Below, in pieces: positions 35,458 to 43,347 of a stretch of DNA of 64,000 bases. The stretch covers positions 415,770 through 479,769 of the forward strand of contig NZ_RAIF01000031.1 in the NCBI RefSeq assembly GCF_003671715.1, written 5' to 3'. How positions within the stretch are numbered: position 1 is the stretch's first letter; every line of letters begins with the position of its first letter. Below the pieces are notes generated by a model. That model worked only from the letters and a program-made list of their open reading frames with translations, did not search any database and was not told where the DNA came from. The DNA comes from Streptomyces sp. E2N166. GTDB lineage: Bacteria; Actinomycetota; Actinomycetes; Streptomycetales; Streptomycetaceae. The translations under genes were made by a program, and so were the position numbers.

Positions 35458-36954
35458 ATGAACCGCCACCCCGACACCGTCGTGGCCACCGCGCGGGGCG
35501 CCGTGCGCGGCCTGCGCCAGGGCAGCACCAACACCCTCACGTTCCTGAACATCCCCTACGCCGCTCCGCCCCGCGGCGCCGGCCGGTTCGCCCCGCCGCA
35601 GCCGCACGAGCCGTGGGACGGCGTACGGGACGCCACCGTGCCGGGGCCCAACGCCCCGCAGTCCGAACGCAAGCTCGGCGACGTCGACATGACCCCCTAC
35701 TTCGGCACCGGCTGGAGCCGCGGCGAGGACTACCTCACCGTCAACGTCTTCACGCCCGCCGCCGGCGGTGACGGACGTCCGGTCATGGTCTTCGTCCACG
35801 GCGGCGGTTTCGTCGCCGGATCCACGCGGTCCACCCTGTACGACGGCTCCGCGTTCGCCCGTGACGGTGTCGTCCTCGTCACCCTCAACCACCGGCTCGG
35901 TATCGCAGGGTTCCTCGACATCCCCGGGGCGCCCGCCAACCGCGGCCTGCTCGACGTCGTCGCCGCGCTGCGCTGGGTGCGGGAGAACATCTCCGCCTTC
36001 GGCGGCGACCCGCGCAACGTCACCCTCTTCGGTCAGTCGGCCGGGGCGACCACCGTCGGCGGCGTCCTCGCCACCCCCGAGGCCGCCGGCCTGTTCCGCC
36101 GGGCGATCGTGCAGAGCGGCAGCGGTCTGGGCGCGTTCACACCCGAGCAGGCCGCCCGCGTCACCGAGGCCGCGGCCGAGGCCCTGGGCATCGAGCCCCA
36201 CGTCGACGCCTTCGCCGGCATCCCCGACGAGCAGCTCGTCGAGGCGGCATCCAAGCTCGCGGGCATCGACCTGCGGACCGAGACCCACGGCGACCCGCTG
36301 ATCGGTCTCAGCCCCTTCAGCCTGGTCCTCGACACCCAGCCCGCCGCATCCGTCGCCGCCGGCCTCGCCGCCGACGTCGACCTGCTCGTCGGCACCAACA
36401 CCGAAGAGGGCAACCTGTACCTGGTCCCGGTGGGCAAGTACGCCACCTCGACCGCCGCCGACGTCGACGAGGCCGCCGCCCGCTCGCACCCGGATCCGGC
36501 GCGTCTCGTCGAGGCCTACCGCGAGTCCCGCCCCGAGGCGTCCTTGGCCGAACTGCGCTCCGCCATCATGACCGACGCCCTGTTCGGCGCGGGCAGCCGC
36601 GCTCTGGCCGGCGCCCATGCCGCCCACCCGCGGTCCGCCACCTTCGCCTACGAGTTCGCCTGGCGCTCCCACGCCCTGGACGGTGAACTCGGCGCCGCCC
36701 ACGCGGTCGAACTGCCCTTCGTCTTCGACCTCGCGGACCGGCCCGAACTCAACGGTCCGGCCGCCCTGCTCGGCCCCGGCAAGGCCCCCGCGGACCTCGC
36801 CACCCGCGTCCACGAGACCTGGATCCGGTTCGCCCGGACCGGCGACCCCGGCTGGGACCCGTACGACACCGACCGCCGGGCCACCATGCGCATCGACACC
36901 GAGTGGACCCAGGTCGACGACCCCCGCAGCCGGGAACGCCGGGTCTGGAGCTGA
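35458..36954 (+). CDS. Type B carboxylesterase
   Basis: A 498-residue alpha/beta-hydrolase of the carboxylesterase/cholinesterase family. The oxyanion hole HGGGF is at 114-118, and the nucleophile S194 lies in FGQSAGA. The acid is probably in NTEEGN, and the histidine in AAHAVELPF. No signal peptide is seen, so it is cytoplasmic. The ATG at 35458 follows GGAAGG. Co-transcribed with the metallo-hydrolase gene. Together they may open and cleave an ester or lactone, perhaps a xenobiotic or plant product. Confidence 0.9.
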   Translation: MNRHPDTVVATARGAVRGLRQGSTNTLTFLNIPYAAPPRGAGRFAPPQPHEPWDGVRDATVPGPNAPQSERKLGDVDMTPYFGTGWSRGEDYLTVNVFTPAAGGDGRPVMVFVHGGGFVAGSTRSTLYDGSAFARDGVVLVTLNHRLGIAGFLDIPGAPANRGLLDVVAALRWVRENISAFGGDPRNVTLFGQSAGATTVGGVLATPEAAGLFRRAIVQSGSGLGAFTPEQAARVTEAAAEALGIEPHVDAFAGIPDEQLVEAASKLAGIDLRTETHGDPLIGLSPFSLVLDTQPAASVAAGLAADVDLLVGTNTEEGNLYLVPVGKYATSTAADVDEAAARSHPDPARLVEAYRESRPEASLAELRSAIMTDALFGAGSRALAGAHAAHPRSATFAYEFAWRSHALDGELGAAHAVELPFVFDLADRPELNGPAALLGPGKAPADLATRVHETWIRFARTGDPGWDPYDTDRRATMRIDTEWTQVDDPRSRERRVWS

Positions 36955-37094
36955 CCCCTCGTCCACGATCAGCCCCCCCGGGGGTGTCGCGGACGGGAGG
37001 TCGGAGCTGTGCGGCGACCGCGCCCGGGCCAAGGACGTCCGAGCCGGCCAAGGACGTCCGAGCCGACGGATGCGGCGGCCGGGGTGCGGCCGGC
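36955..37094. repeat. Intergenic segment with a 19 bp tandem duplication
   Basis: The unit GGCCAAGGACGTCCGAGCC occurs at 37027-37045 and again at 37046-37064. No gene is supported in this stretch. Confidence 0.6.
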
Positions 37095-37256
37095 TCACCC
37101 GGTCGGCGCGCCCTGCCGGGCCGGCAGCTCGACCCGGTAGGGAAAGGCCGCCGGTGGTCCTCGCCCGGGCCGTCACGGCGCCCCGGTGGCCGCGCACGAG
37201 GGTCCGGACGACCGCGAGGCCCGGGCCGCGGCCGCTGCGGTCGCCGCCGCCTGAGA
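37095..37256 (-). pseudogene. Histidine kinase ATPase-domain remnant
   Basis: The reverse strand encodes GRGPGLAVVRTLVRGHRGAVTA, the G2 box and following strand of a sensor-kinase HATPase domain. After a frame change near 37145-37160 it resumes with RVELPARQGAPTG-stop at 37095. No H-box, N-box or membrane segment remains upstream. This is the last 50 or so codons of a deleted two-component kinase. Confidence 0.6.
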
Positions 37257-37506
37257 CGAGACACTGATCCTTAAGCGGGGGAGCCGAGGCCGCAGCGCTG
37301 AACCCCAGGACGACGGGCGAGGCTGGGTGCCGATGAGAGTCGTATTCCCTCATTGTCCGGGTTCACCGCGCTTTCCGCTGGTGTGGGCGAAGCGGGTCCG
37401 GGTGTTATTGAATGAGGTGTGCGGTCAGGAAGCTCGGGGTCCCGTCGCACGGCTTCTGGTACGTCCCCGGCGCTGCCGGGGTCGGTGAGCGAGCTGAGAG
37501 AGCCGC

Positions 37507-39669
37507 ATGGACTCCACACCCTCCCCCTCGTCCTCGTCGCCGTTCGAACTGGTCAGCAGTGCCCTGGGGAAGTACATCCCGCGCGGCGGAGCGGCAGCGG
37601 CCGCCGGTCCGGCCGACTCGCAGGGTGACCGCACCGCCCGCCCGCCCCTGCCCGCCGACCCGGCTGCCCGCCGTCAGGAGCAGATCCTCGGCGTGGTCAA
37701 CCTGGACCGGGATCTCCGGATCACCCGCAGCAATCTGGACGCCCCCGTCTTCGCGGGGCTGGACGCCGTGACCGGGAGCCCGGTCGTCGATCTTCTGCCG
37801 CCCGGGGACGTACCGACGGTCACGCGACGGTTGCGGCAGGTTCTCGAGACCGGTGACGCGCACGTCGCCCGGGTCCAGCGCCTGCGGCGCGGAGACGGGT
37901 CGGAGCTGGTGGTCTCGATGAGCATCCTGCCCGCCGCGGAGCCCCATGAGGGCCTGACCGTCTCCCTGATCGCCATGGCCAGAAGGCTGCACCTGTACGC
38001 CGCCGAGACCGCGATCGGCACCTCGCTGGACATCGGGGAGACCGCGCAGTCGCTGGCGGAGTCCCTGCTGGCCTGGGGAGACGTGGCCGCCATCGACCTC
38101 GACTTCGCCGTGTGGACGGGCGAGGGGGTCACCGATCAGGCGCCGGGGCGCATCCGGCTGCGGCGGGCGGCCCTGGTGCCGGACCGCGCGTGGCCCGAGG
38201 GATATCTGACTCCGGGCGATGATCTTCCCCGCGACGCGAGCCGCCTGCTGTCCCAAGCGATACGGCGTGACGACGCCGCCCAGGCCATCGTCATACCCGA
38301 CCGGGAGGCGATCGAGCGGGTACTCGGCAGTCCGAGGCTGGTGCGTGCCCTGGTGCCCGGTGAGCGGTCGGCGGGTGTGGCGTGCGTACCGCTGGTCCTG
38401 GAGGGCACGCCGCCCGTCGTGCTGGGTGTGGCGGAGGTCTGGCGGCGGGCGGACCGTCCCTTTTACGACAGCGAGCTGCTCGACCTGCAGGAACTGGTGG
38501 CCAGGACCGCCCATCACGTCGACCTGGCCCGTCAGCACCAGCGTGAGCACACGCAGGTGCTGGCGTTGCAGCGCCGCCTGCTGCCGCGGGCCGGCGGCGA
38601 CACCATCGAGACCGCCAGCGTCTGCCAGCCCGCCACCCCCGACAGCGCGGGCGTCGGCGGTGACTGGGTGAACAGCTTTCCGCTGCCGGACGGCCGTACC
38701 GCGCTGGTGGTCGGTGACGTCGTCGGGCACGGTCTGGGAGCCGCGGCGACCATGGGCCAGCTGAGCATGGAGGCCCGCGCTCTGCTGTCCGCGGGGCTGG
38801 CGCCCGACGAGGTGCTGGAGCACCTGGACGAGACCGTGTCGCTGTTGGACGACGCGGAGTCCGGGCTGGCGGCCGGCTACAGCGCGCTCGGGTCGACCTG
38901 CTGCATCGCCGTCTACGATCCGGTCAGCCACCACGTGGCGCTGGCCAGCGCCGGCCACCTCCCCCCGGTACTGGTGCCCCCGGACGGGCGCTCCGGCCCG
39001 CTCGCGGTCCGCCCCCACCCCGGCCTGGGCGCCGAGTTCGCCTTGCGGGAGCCGTTCGACGTGCACACGTTCGCCGTCCCCCCGGGCTCCCTGCTCGCCC
39101 TCTACACCGACGGCCTGGTGGAGGATCCCGCCATATCGATCGACGAGGGCATCGGCAGGCTGGCGGACGCCGTGGCCGCGGTGCACCCCTGGGACGGCCT
39201 GCAGGCGGCTGCTCGGCACGTGGTCTCCGGGTTGGCGCCCGTGCGCCGGCGTGATGACGTGACCCTGCTGCTGGCACGCATGATCGGGTACCGCAAGGGG
39301 GACACCGCGGCCTGGCGGCTGCCAGCCCGCGGCGACGCGGCCGCCCGGGCCCGCACGCTGGTCTCCGCGTTGCTGCGGCAATGGCGCAGCAGGGACGACG
39401 CCCGGGACAGAGTGCTGCTCCTGGTCAGCGAGCTGGTCACCAACGCGGTCCGCTTCGCCGGCGGGCCCATCACGGTGCGGCTGATCAGGGCCGGTCACGA
39501 CCTGCTGTGCGAGGTGGAGGACACCGGCAACGGCAGGCCGAGACTGGGCCCGTGCGGGCTCCTCGACGACCGTGGTCGCGGCTTGCACGTGGTGCACCGC
39601 CTCACCACCGGGTGGGGGGTGCGCTGGACGGACAACGGCAAGGTGGTCTGGGCGAAGGTCGCGAGGTGA
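37507..39669 (+). CDS. SpoIIE-type PP2C phosphatase with PAS, GAF and HATPase domains
   Basis: A 720-residue cytoplasmic signalling protein. PAS-like domain at about 60-155, GAF-like domain at about 165-350, PP2C/SpoIIE phosphatase domain with VGGDWVNSF and VVGDVVGHGLGAA, and a C-terminal HATPase domain (LVSELVTNAVRFAGG, then DDRGRGLHVVHRLTTGWGV). Phosphatase and anti-sigma-kinase-like activities joined in one protein suggest control of an anti-sigma-factor antagonist and so of an alternative sigma factor. The partner genes are not adjacent. Likely monocistronic. Confidence 0.9.
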   Translation: MDSTPSPSSSSPFELVSSALGKYIPRGGAAAAAGPADSQGDRTARPPLPADPAARRQEQILGVVNLDRDLRITRSNLDAPVFAGLDAVTGSPVVDLLPPGDVPTVTRRLRQVLETGDAHVARVQRLRRGDGSELVVSMSILPAAEPHEGLTVSLIAMARRLHLYAAETAIGTSLDIGETAQSLAESLLAWGDVAAIDLDFAVWTGEGVTDQAPGRIRLRRAALVPDRAWPEGYLTPGDDLPRDASRLLSQAIRRDDAAQAIVIPDREAIERVLGSPRLVRALVPGERSAGVACVPLVLEGTPPVVLGVAEVWRRADRPFYDSELLDLQELVARTAHHVDLARQHQREHTQVLALQRRLLPRAGGDTIETASVCQPATPDSAGVGGDWVNSFPLPDGRTALVVGDVVGHGLGAAATMGQLSMEARALLSAGLAPDEVLEHLDETVSLLDDAESGLAAGYSALGSTCCIAVYDPVSHHVALASAGHLPPVLVPPDGRSGPLAVRPHPGLGAEFALREPFDVHTFAVPPGSLLALYTDGLVEDPAISIDEGIGRLADAVAAVHPWDGLQAAARHVVSGLAPVRRRDDVTLLLARMIGYRKGDTAAWRLPARGDAAARARTLVSALLRQWRSRDDARDRVLLLVSELVTNAVRFAGGPITVRLIRAGHDLLCEVEDTGNGRPRLGPCGLLDDRGRGLHVVHRLTTGWGVRWTDNGKVVWAKVAR

Positions 39670-39690
39670 CGCGGCCGTGGGGTCGGCGTG

Positions 39691-40875
39691 CTACAGCCAC
39701 TCGCCTTCCAGGGCGGTGGCCGTGAGGCCCGGGGCCGCCGCGTACAGGACGGCACGGTCGCCCGGCTTCTGCCCGGCGTCGTGTGCCCTGCGCATGATGT
39801 CGAAGACGGCGGCGCCTCCGCGGTTGCCGCTGGTGTAGCTGTCCCGGCTGTAGTCCAGCAGCCCCGACGGCCACGCGTCGGGCATCGTCTGCTCCATGTA
39901 CTCCAGCACCCGGGTTCCGCCGGGGTGCGCGAGCAGGACGTCGGGGTGCCAGGAGTCGGGGTCGTCCCGGTAGCGCAGACGCAGCCACTCCCACATCGCG
40001 GTGACCGTCTCCTGAACGGCGCGCGGCCCGCGCCGGTCCATCACGAAGTGGGTGCCGTCCGACCGGGTGTCCAGGCGGTGCAGGTCCTGGGTCCCCGGCA
40101 GGGTGTGGTGCCAGGCGGTGTCCAGCCGCAGCACCGACTCGGGCCTCTGGCGGCCCGTGACCACCGCGGCGACCGCGGTGTCCGCGAACAGCAGGCGGAC
40201 GATCAGGGACTCCAGAGTGTCGTCCGCGGGCTGGTAGGTCGTGCTGAGCGCCTCCGCGATCACGACCAGGACCACCCGGTCGGGGTCCGCGGCCACGAGA
40301 TCGGCAGCCAACGCCAGGGAGCGGGTCCCGGCCACGCAGGCCCACTGCGTGGCCGGCAGCAGCATCACGTCGTTGCGGAGCGGAAGCCTGTTGGCCAGTG
40401 CGACGTCCAGGCCCGGCAGCGCCGGCGTGGTGGAGTGACTGGTTATCAGACAGTCGACGTCCGAGGCGTCCAGCCCGGCGATCTGCAGGGCCCCGCGCGC
40501 CGCGCGCTCCCCGTAGGCCTGCACGGCCTCCCAGGCCGGCGCGGTGCGCTCCTGGACGGTCTGCGGCGCGGGTATCGACTCCAGGGCGGCGACCGCGCGG
40601 TCGACGTCCTGCTCGGTGAACCCGTCGCGGGCCAGCGCCTCTCGGGCCGCCCCGCTGCCGCCGGCCATCAGGCCGCTCCCGTCGCCGGGTGCGACGGCGG
40701 TCTCCAGCGGCAGCATCCACCCGCGGGTCTCGATGCCCGTACTGGCCGCGATGCCGTCGATCCGGGGCGCCCACGACGCGTGCGGGTGCCGGCCGCGTAC
40801 TTCCGCCACGATCTGATCGGTCTCCACGGTGTGCTCGCCGTGTATCACGGCGGGAGGGCACAGGTAAGCGGCCAC
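39691..40875 (-). CDS. Type III polyketide synthase
   Basis: A 394-residue thiolase-fold enzyme that condenses malonyl-CoA units onto an acyl-CoA starter. The catalytic triad is complete: C180 (TQWACVAG), H317 (LLAHPGG) and N351 (TSGNRGGA). Also present are the family markers GIETRGWMLPLE and FVMDRRGPRAVQETV. The usual C-terminal GPG loop reads APG here (AAAPGLTAT). The GTG at 40875 gives the normal length. It stands alone without a linked methyltransferase or oxygenase. Products could be alkylpyrones or resorcinols; the sequence does not decide. Confidence 0.9.
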   Translation of the reverse strand: MAAYLCPPAVIHGEHTVETDQIVAEVRGRHPHASWAPRIDGIAASTGIETRGWMLPLETAVAPGDGSGLMAGGSGAAREALARDGFTEQDVDRAVAALESIPAPQTVQERTAPAWEAVQAYGERAARGALQIAGLDASDVDCLITSHSTTPALPGLDVALANRLPLRNDVMLLPATQWACVAGTRSLALAADLVAADPDRVVLVVIAEALSTTYQPADDTLESLIVRLLFADTAVAAVVTGRQRPESVLRLDTAWHHTLPGTQDLHRLDTRSDGTHFVMDRRGPRAVQETVTAMWEWLRLRYRDDPDSWHPDVLLAHPGGTRVLEYMEQTMPDAWPSGLLDYSRDSYTSGNRGGAAVFDIMRRAHDAGQKPGDRAVLYAAAPGLTATALEGEWL

Positions 40876-40950
40876 GGTTCGCGCCTTTCTGCGGGGAACG
40901 GAGGAGGACGTCAGGAGTGCCTGGGGACGGGGTACTTGGCACTTCGCACC

Positions 40951-40980
40951 CGGGAAGAACCGGGAACGTCCGGGAGAACG
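40951..40980. promoter_or_regulatory. Three phased 10 bp repeats upstream of the type III PKS
   Basis: CGGGAAGAAC, CGGGAACGTC and CGGGAGAACG lie end to end, in phase with the DNA helix, about 75-105 bp upstream of the PKS start. This is a candidate activator site. The rest of 40876-41168 shows nothing else. Confidence 0.4.
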
Positions 40981-41168
40981 CCGCTGCGCTCTGCCTCGGG
41001 CGTCGGCATCCGTTCCGAGCATGGACGCTAAAGGGACATTTCCGCTGTGATGCAGGCAACTTGGGCGGCCTTTGGGTGCGTGACACGGCACACACCCACG
41101 GAGGGGAGGCCCCGGCGTGCTTCGGCCGACCTGCTCTGACGCGTCGTCAACCGCGAGTCCGGGCGGAG

Positions 41169-41660
41169 TCAGCGCCCTGTCGTGCCGTCGATCAGCTCGC
41201 GGAGGATGTCCGCGTGACCGGCGTGGCGGCCGGTCTCCTCGATCATGTGGGTGAGGGCCCAGCGGGCACTGGGCGCGGGACGGCCCGGCCGCGGCCGGGG
41301 GACCGGCTCGCCGAGGTCCGGGCACCCGTCGAGGACCGCGTTCGCACGCTCGACGGTCTCCCGGTAGCGGGCGACGACGTCGGCGACACCGTCCTCCGGT
41401 GCGGCGTGAAAGGTCGCCTGCCAGTCGGTGACCTGCTCGCCCAGGAAGATCGCACGCTCGACGCGGGTCAGGTGGTTGAGCAGGCCGAGCAGGTTCGTGC
41501 CCGAGGGGACCTGGGCCGTGCGGACCCGCGGCTCGGGAGCGCCCTCGACCTTCGCGGTCATCGAGATCCGTAGGTAGTCGAGGAATCCGCGCAGAACCTG
41601 GGCCTCGCTGCTTCCGGTCCGGGGCGGAGGGGTGTCCCTGCGGCGGGCTGAGGTGGGCAT
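41169..41660 (-). CDS. DinB/DUF664 family protein
   Basis: A 163-residue four-helix-bundle protein of the DinB superfamily. The histidine in LLNHLTRVERAIFLG, the central DVVARYRE segment and the C-terminal THMIEETGRHAGHADILREL provide the usual His triad that binds a metal. Many actinobacterial members are mycothiol-dependent transferases; activity here is unknown. The ATG at 41660 follows a strong GGAGGCC site. It lies downstream of the methyltransferase gene on the same strand, 80 bp away. Confidence 0.88.
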   Translation of the reverse strand: MPTSARRRDTPPPRTGSSEAQVLRGFLDYLRISMTAKVEGAPEPRVRTAQVPSGTNLLGLLNHLTRVERAIFLGEQVTDWQATFHAAPEDGVADVVARYRETVERANAVLDGCPDLGEPVPRPRPGRPAPSARWALTHMIEETGRHAGHADILRELIDGTTGR

Positions 41661-41684
41661 GGTGGCCTCCTTCGTCGGGCATCG

Positions 41685-41724
41685 GGCACCGGGGAGTGGG
41701 TCTCGGCACCGGGGAGTGGGTCTC
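41685..41724. repeat. 20 bp tandem duplication
   Basis: GGCACCGGGGAGTGGGTCTC-like unit at 41685-41704 repeated at 41705-41724, between the DinB-like gene and the methyltransferase gene. A recent slippage event. Confidence 0.75.
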
Positions 41725-41739
41725 GGGCCGGCCGGCCGG

Positions 41740-42366
41740 TCAGGCGGTGCGTCGGACGAGCAGGACGTGGTCGACGACCTCGGCGGTGCGTCCGCCCGGG
41801 CCGGTCGCGATCCGGCGGGGCGCGTCGGCCCGCTCGACGGTCCACGTCGCCGGGTCCAGGCCGATGCCCGCCGCGACCTCCCGCGGAGTCGGGTACCGGA
41901 CGTCGGGATCCTGGTTCCACGACCACGGCGCGGTGGAGCCGTGGTCGACCACCAGCAGCCGCCCGCCCGGGCGCAGCGCGTGTGCGGCCGTACGCAGGAC
42001 CGCAGCCCGGTCCAGGTCGAAGGGGGTGTGGAGGTAGTGCGCGGAGACCAGATCGAACCGGCCCCCGGGGAAGGACGCGCGCAGGTCGTGCTGCTCGGCG
42101 GCGACCAGGTCGCCGAGGCCGAGTGAGCGGGCGTGGCCGGAGAGCCGCTCGGCCGCCACGGTCGAGATGTCGACGGCGGTGACCCGCCACCCCCGGCGGG
42201 CGAGCCACAGCGAGTCGCCGCCGTCGCCGCATCCGAGGTCCAGTGCGTCGCCGGGGCGCAGGCCGGTGACCGTCTCGACGAGACGGCCGTTGGGCCGCGG
42301 GTCGGTGGCCGACGGCCGGCCGGCGTAGACGCCGTCCCAGAACGTGACCGCATCGGTGGCGCTCAT
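41740..42366 (-). CDS. SAM-dependent methyltransferase
   Basis: A 208-residue class I methyltransferase. Motif I is ALDLGCGDGGDSLWLA, followed by VTAVDIS and the FDLVSAHYLHTPFD segment. Length and sequence resemble thiopurine-type or small-molecule methyltransferases. The ATG at 42366 follows GAAGGAG. It is divergent from an XRE-cupin regulator gene with 129 bp between them, a pairing common in Streptomyces, so it is probably controlled by that regulator. Substrate unknown. Confidence 0.88.
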   Translation of the reverse strand: MSATDAVTFWDGVYAGRPSATDPRPNGRLVETVTGLRPGDALDLGCGDGGDSLWLARRGWRVTAVDISTVAAERLSGHARSLGLGDLVAAEQHDLRASFPGGRFDLVSAHYLHTPFDLDRAAVLRTAAHALRPGGRLLVVDHGSTAPWSWNQDPDVRYPTPREVAAGIGLDPATWTVERADAPRRIATGPGGRTAEVVDHVLLVRRTA

Positions 42367-42470
42367 CGAAGCTCCTTCGTCTGTCGGGATGTCCTGCGAG
42401 CAATGCCTGTCGGGATTGCCCGTCGGAATGCGGCCAGTCTCACCGGACGCCGCGCGAACCGGCACGGAAA

Positions 42471-42487
42471 CTTGCCGTTGTGGCAAG
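42471..42487. promoter_or_regulatory. Operator candidate between methyltransferase and regulator
   Basis: CTTGCC-GTTGT-GGCAAG: perfect 6 bp arms around 5 bases. It lies 9 bp before the regulator's ATG and overlaps its ribosome binding region, a good autorepression site. Confidence 0.55.
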
Positions 42488-42495
42488 GTGGCCCG

Positions 42496-43083
42496 ATGGA
42501 CGGCGGAACGGAAGACGTACTCGGCGCGGTGGGCCCGCGGCTGCGTGCGCTGCGGCGCGACCGCGGCGTCACCCTCGCCGACCTCTCGGCGGCCACCGGG
42601 GTGTCGGAGAGCACGCTGTCCCGGCTGGAGAGCGGGCAGCGCCGGGCGACCCTGGAGCTGCTGCTGCCGCTCGCCCGGATCTACGACGTTCCGCTGGACG
42701 ACCTCGTCGGTGCCCCGCGCACGGGCGACCCCCGCATCCACCTGAAGCCGATCCGGCGGTTCGGGATGGTCTTCGTGCCGCTGTCCCGGCGGCCGGGCGG
42801 GACCCAGGCCTTCAAAATGATCATCCCGAGCCGCCCCCGCCCTCTCGAACCGACCCCGCAGACGCACGAGGGCTTCGAATGGCTCTACGTGCTGAGCGGC
42901 CGGCTGCGGCTGGTGGTCGGCGAGCGCGACCTGACGCTGGCGCCCGGTGAGGCCGCCGAGTTCGACACGTCCCTGCCGCACTGGCTGGGCAGTGCCGACG
43001 GCGGCGCGGTCGAGCTGCTCGTCCTGTTCGGCCTGCAAGGGGTGCGCGCGCACGTACGCACCGGCTCGCCACCGGTCGCGTAG
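42496..43083 (+). CDS. XRE-family regulator with cupin domain
   Basis: A 195-residue regulator. The HTH spans about residues 14-68 (LRALRRDRGVTLADLSAATGVSESTLSRLE). The C-terminal cupin domain (about 105-190) has HEGFEWLYVLSGRLRLVVGE and LAPGEAAEFDTSLPHW, the small-molecule-binding jelly roll. The ATG at 42496 follows AAGGTGG. Divergent from the methyltransferase gene. A hairpin at 43163-43190 ends the unit. Confidence 0.92.
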   Translation: MDGGTEDVLGAVGPRLRALRRDRGVTLADLSAATGVSESTLSRLESGQRRATLELLLPLARIYDVPLDDLVGAPRTGDPRIHLKPIRRFGMVFVPLSRRPGGTQAFKMIIPSRPRPLEPTPQTHEGFEWLYVLSGRLRLVVGERDLTLAPGEAAEFDTSLPHWLGSADGGAVELLVLFGLQGVRAHVRTGSPPVA

Positions 43084-43162
43084 CGCACGTGGGGGGTCCG
43101 GTCCCACGGACGGACGGCTGAACGGCGGTTCAGGAAGCGGATCGGAATGCGAGTCGCTCAAA

Positions 43163-43190
43163 CGGCACGGGGGTCCGCACATCCGTGCCG
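43163..43190 (+). terminator. Hairpin after the XRE-cupin gene
   Basis: CGGCACGG (43163-43170) pairs with CCGTGCCG (43183-43190), loop of 12 bases. Confidence 0.6.
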
Positions 43191-43254
43191 CACCCTTGTG
43201 TAATTCCTCTGGAAGCCTCAATCTTTCGGCTGACGCACCAAAGTCGTCCCGGAT

Positions 43255-43277
43255 TGACATGACCATGACCCATGGTC
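43255..43277 (+). promoter_or_regulatory. Promoter/operator region of the protease gene
   Basis: A consensus-like TTGACA (43255-43260) is followed by the dyad GACCAT-GACCC-ATGGTC (43261-43277), about 70 bp upstream of the protease ATG. Confidence 0.4.
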
Positions 43278-43347
43278 GTCGCCGAGGGCGGCCTGCTCGG
43301 CGTGCACGAACCCCACCACGCACCACCGACTGAGGAGGACCCCTCAC

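Noticed and set aside
39691-41709. Extended 672-codon version of the type III PKS
   Set aside because: Homology starts at GTG 40875; the extension is antisense and intergenic DNA with arginine- and proline-rich composition.
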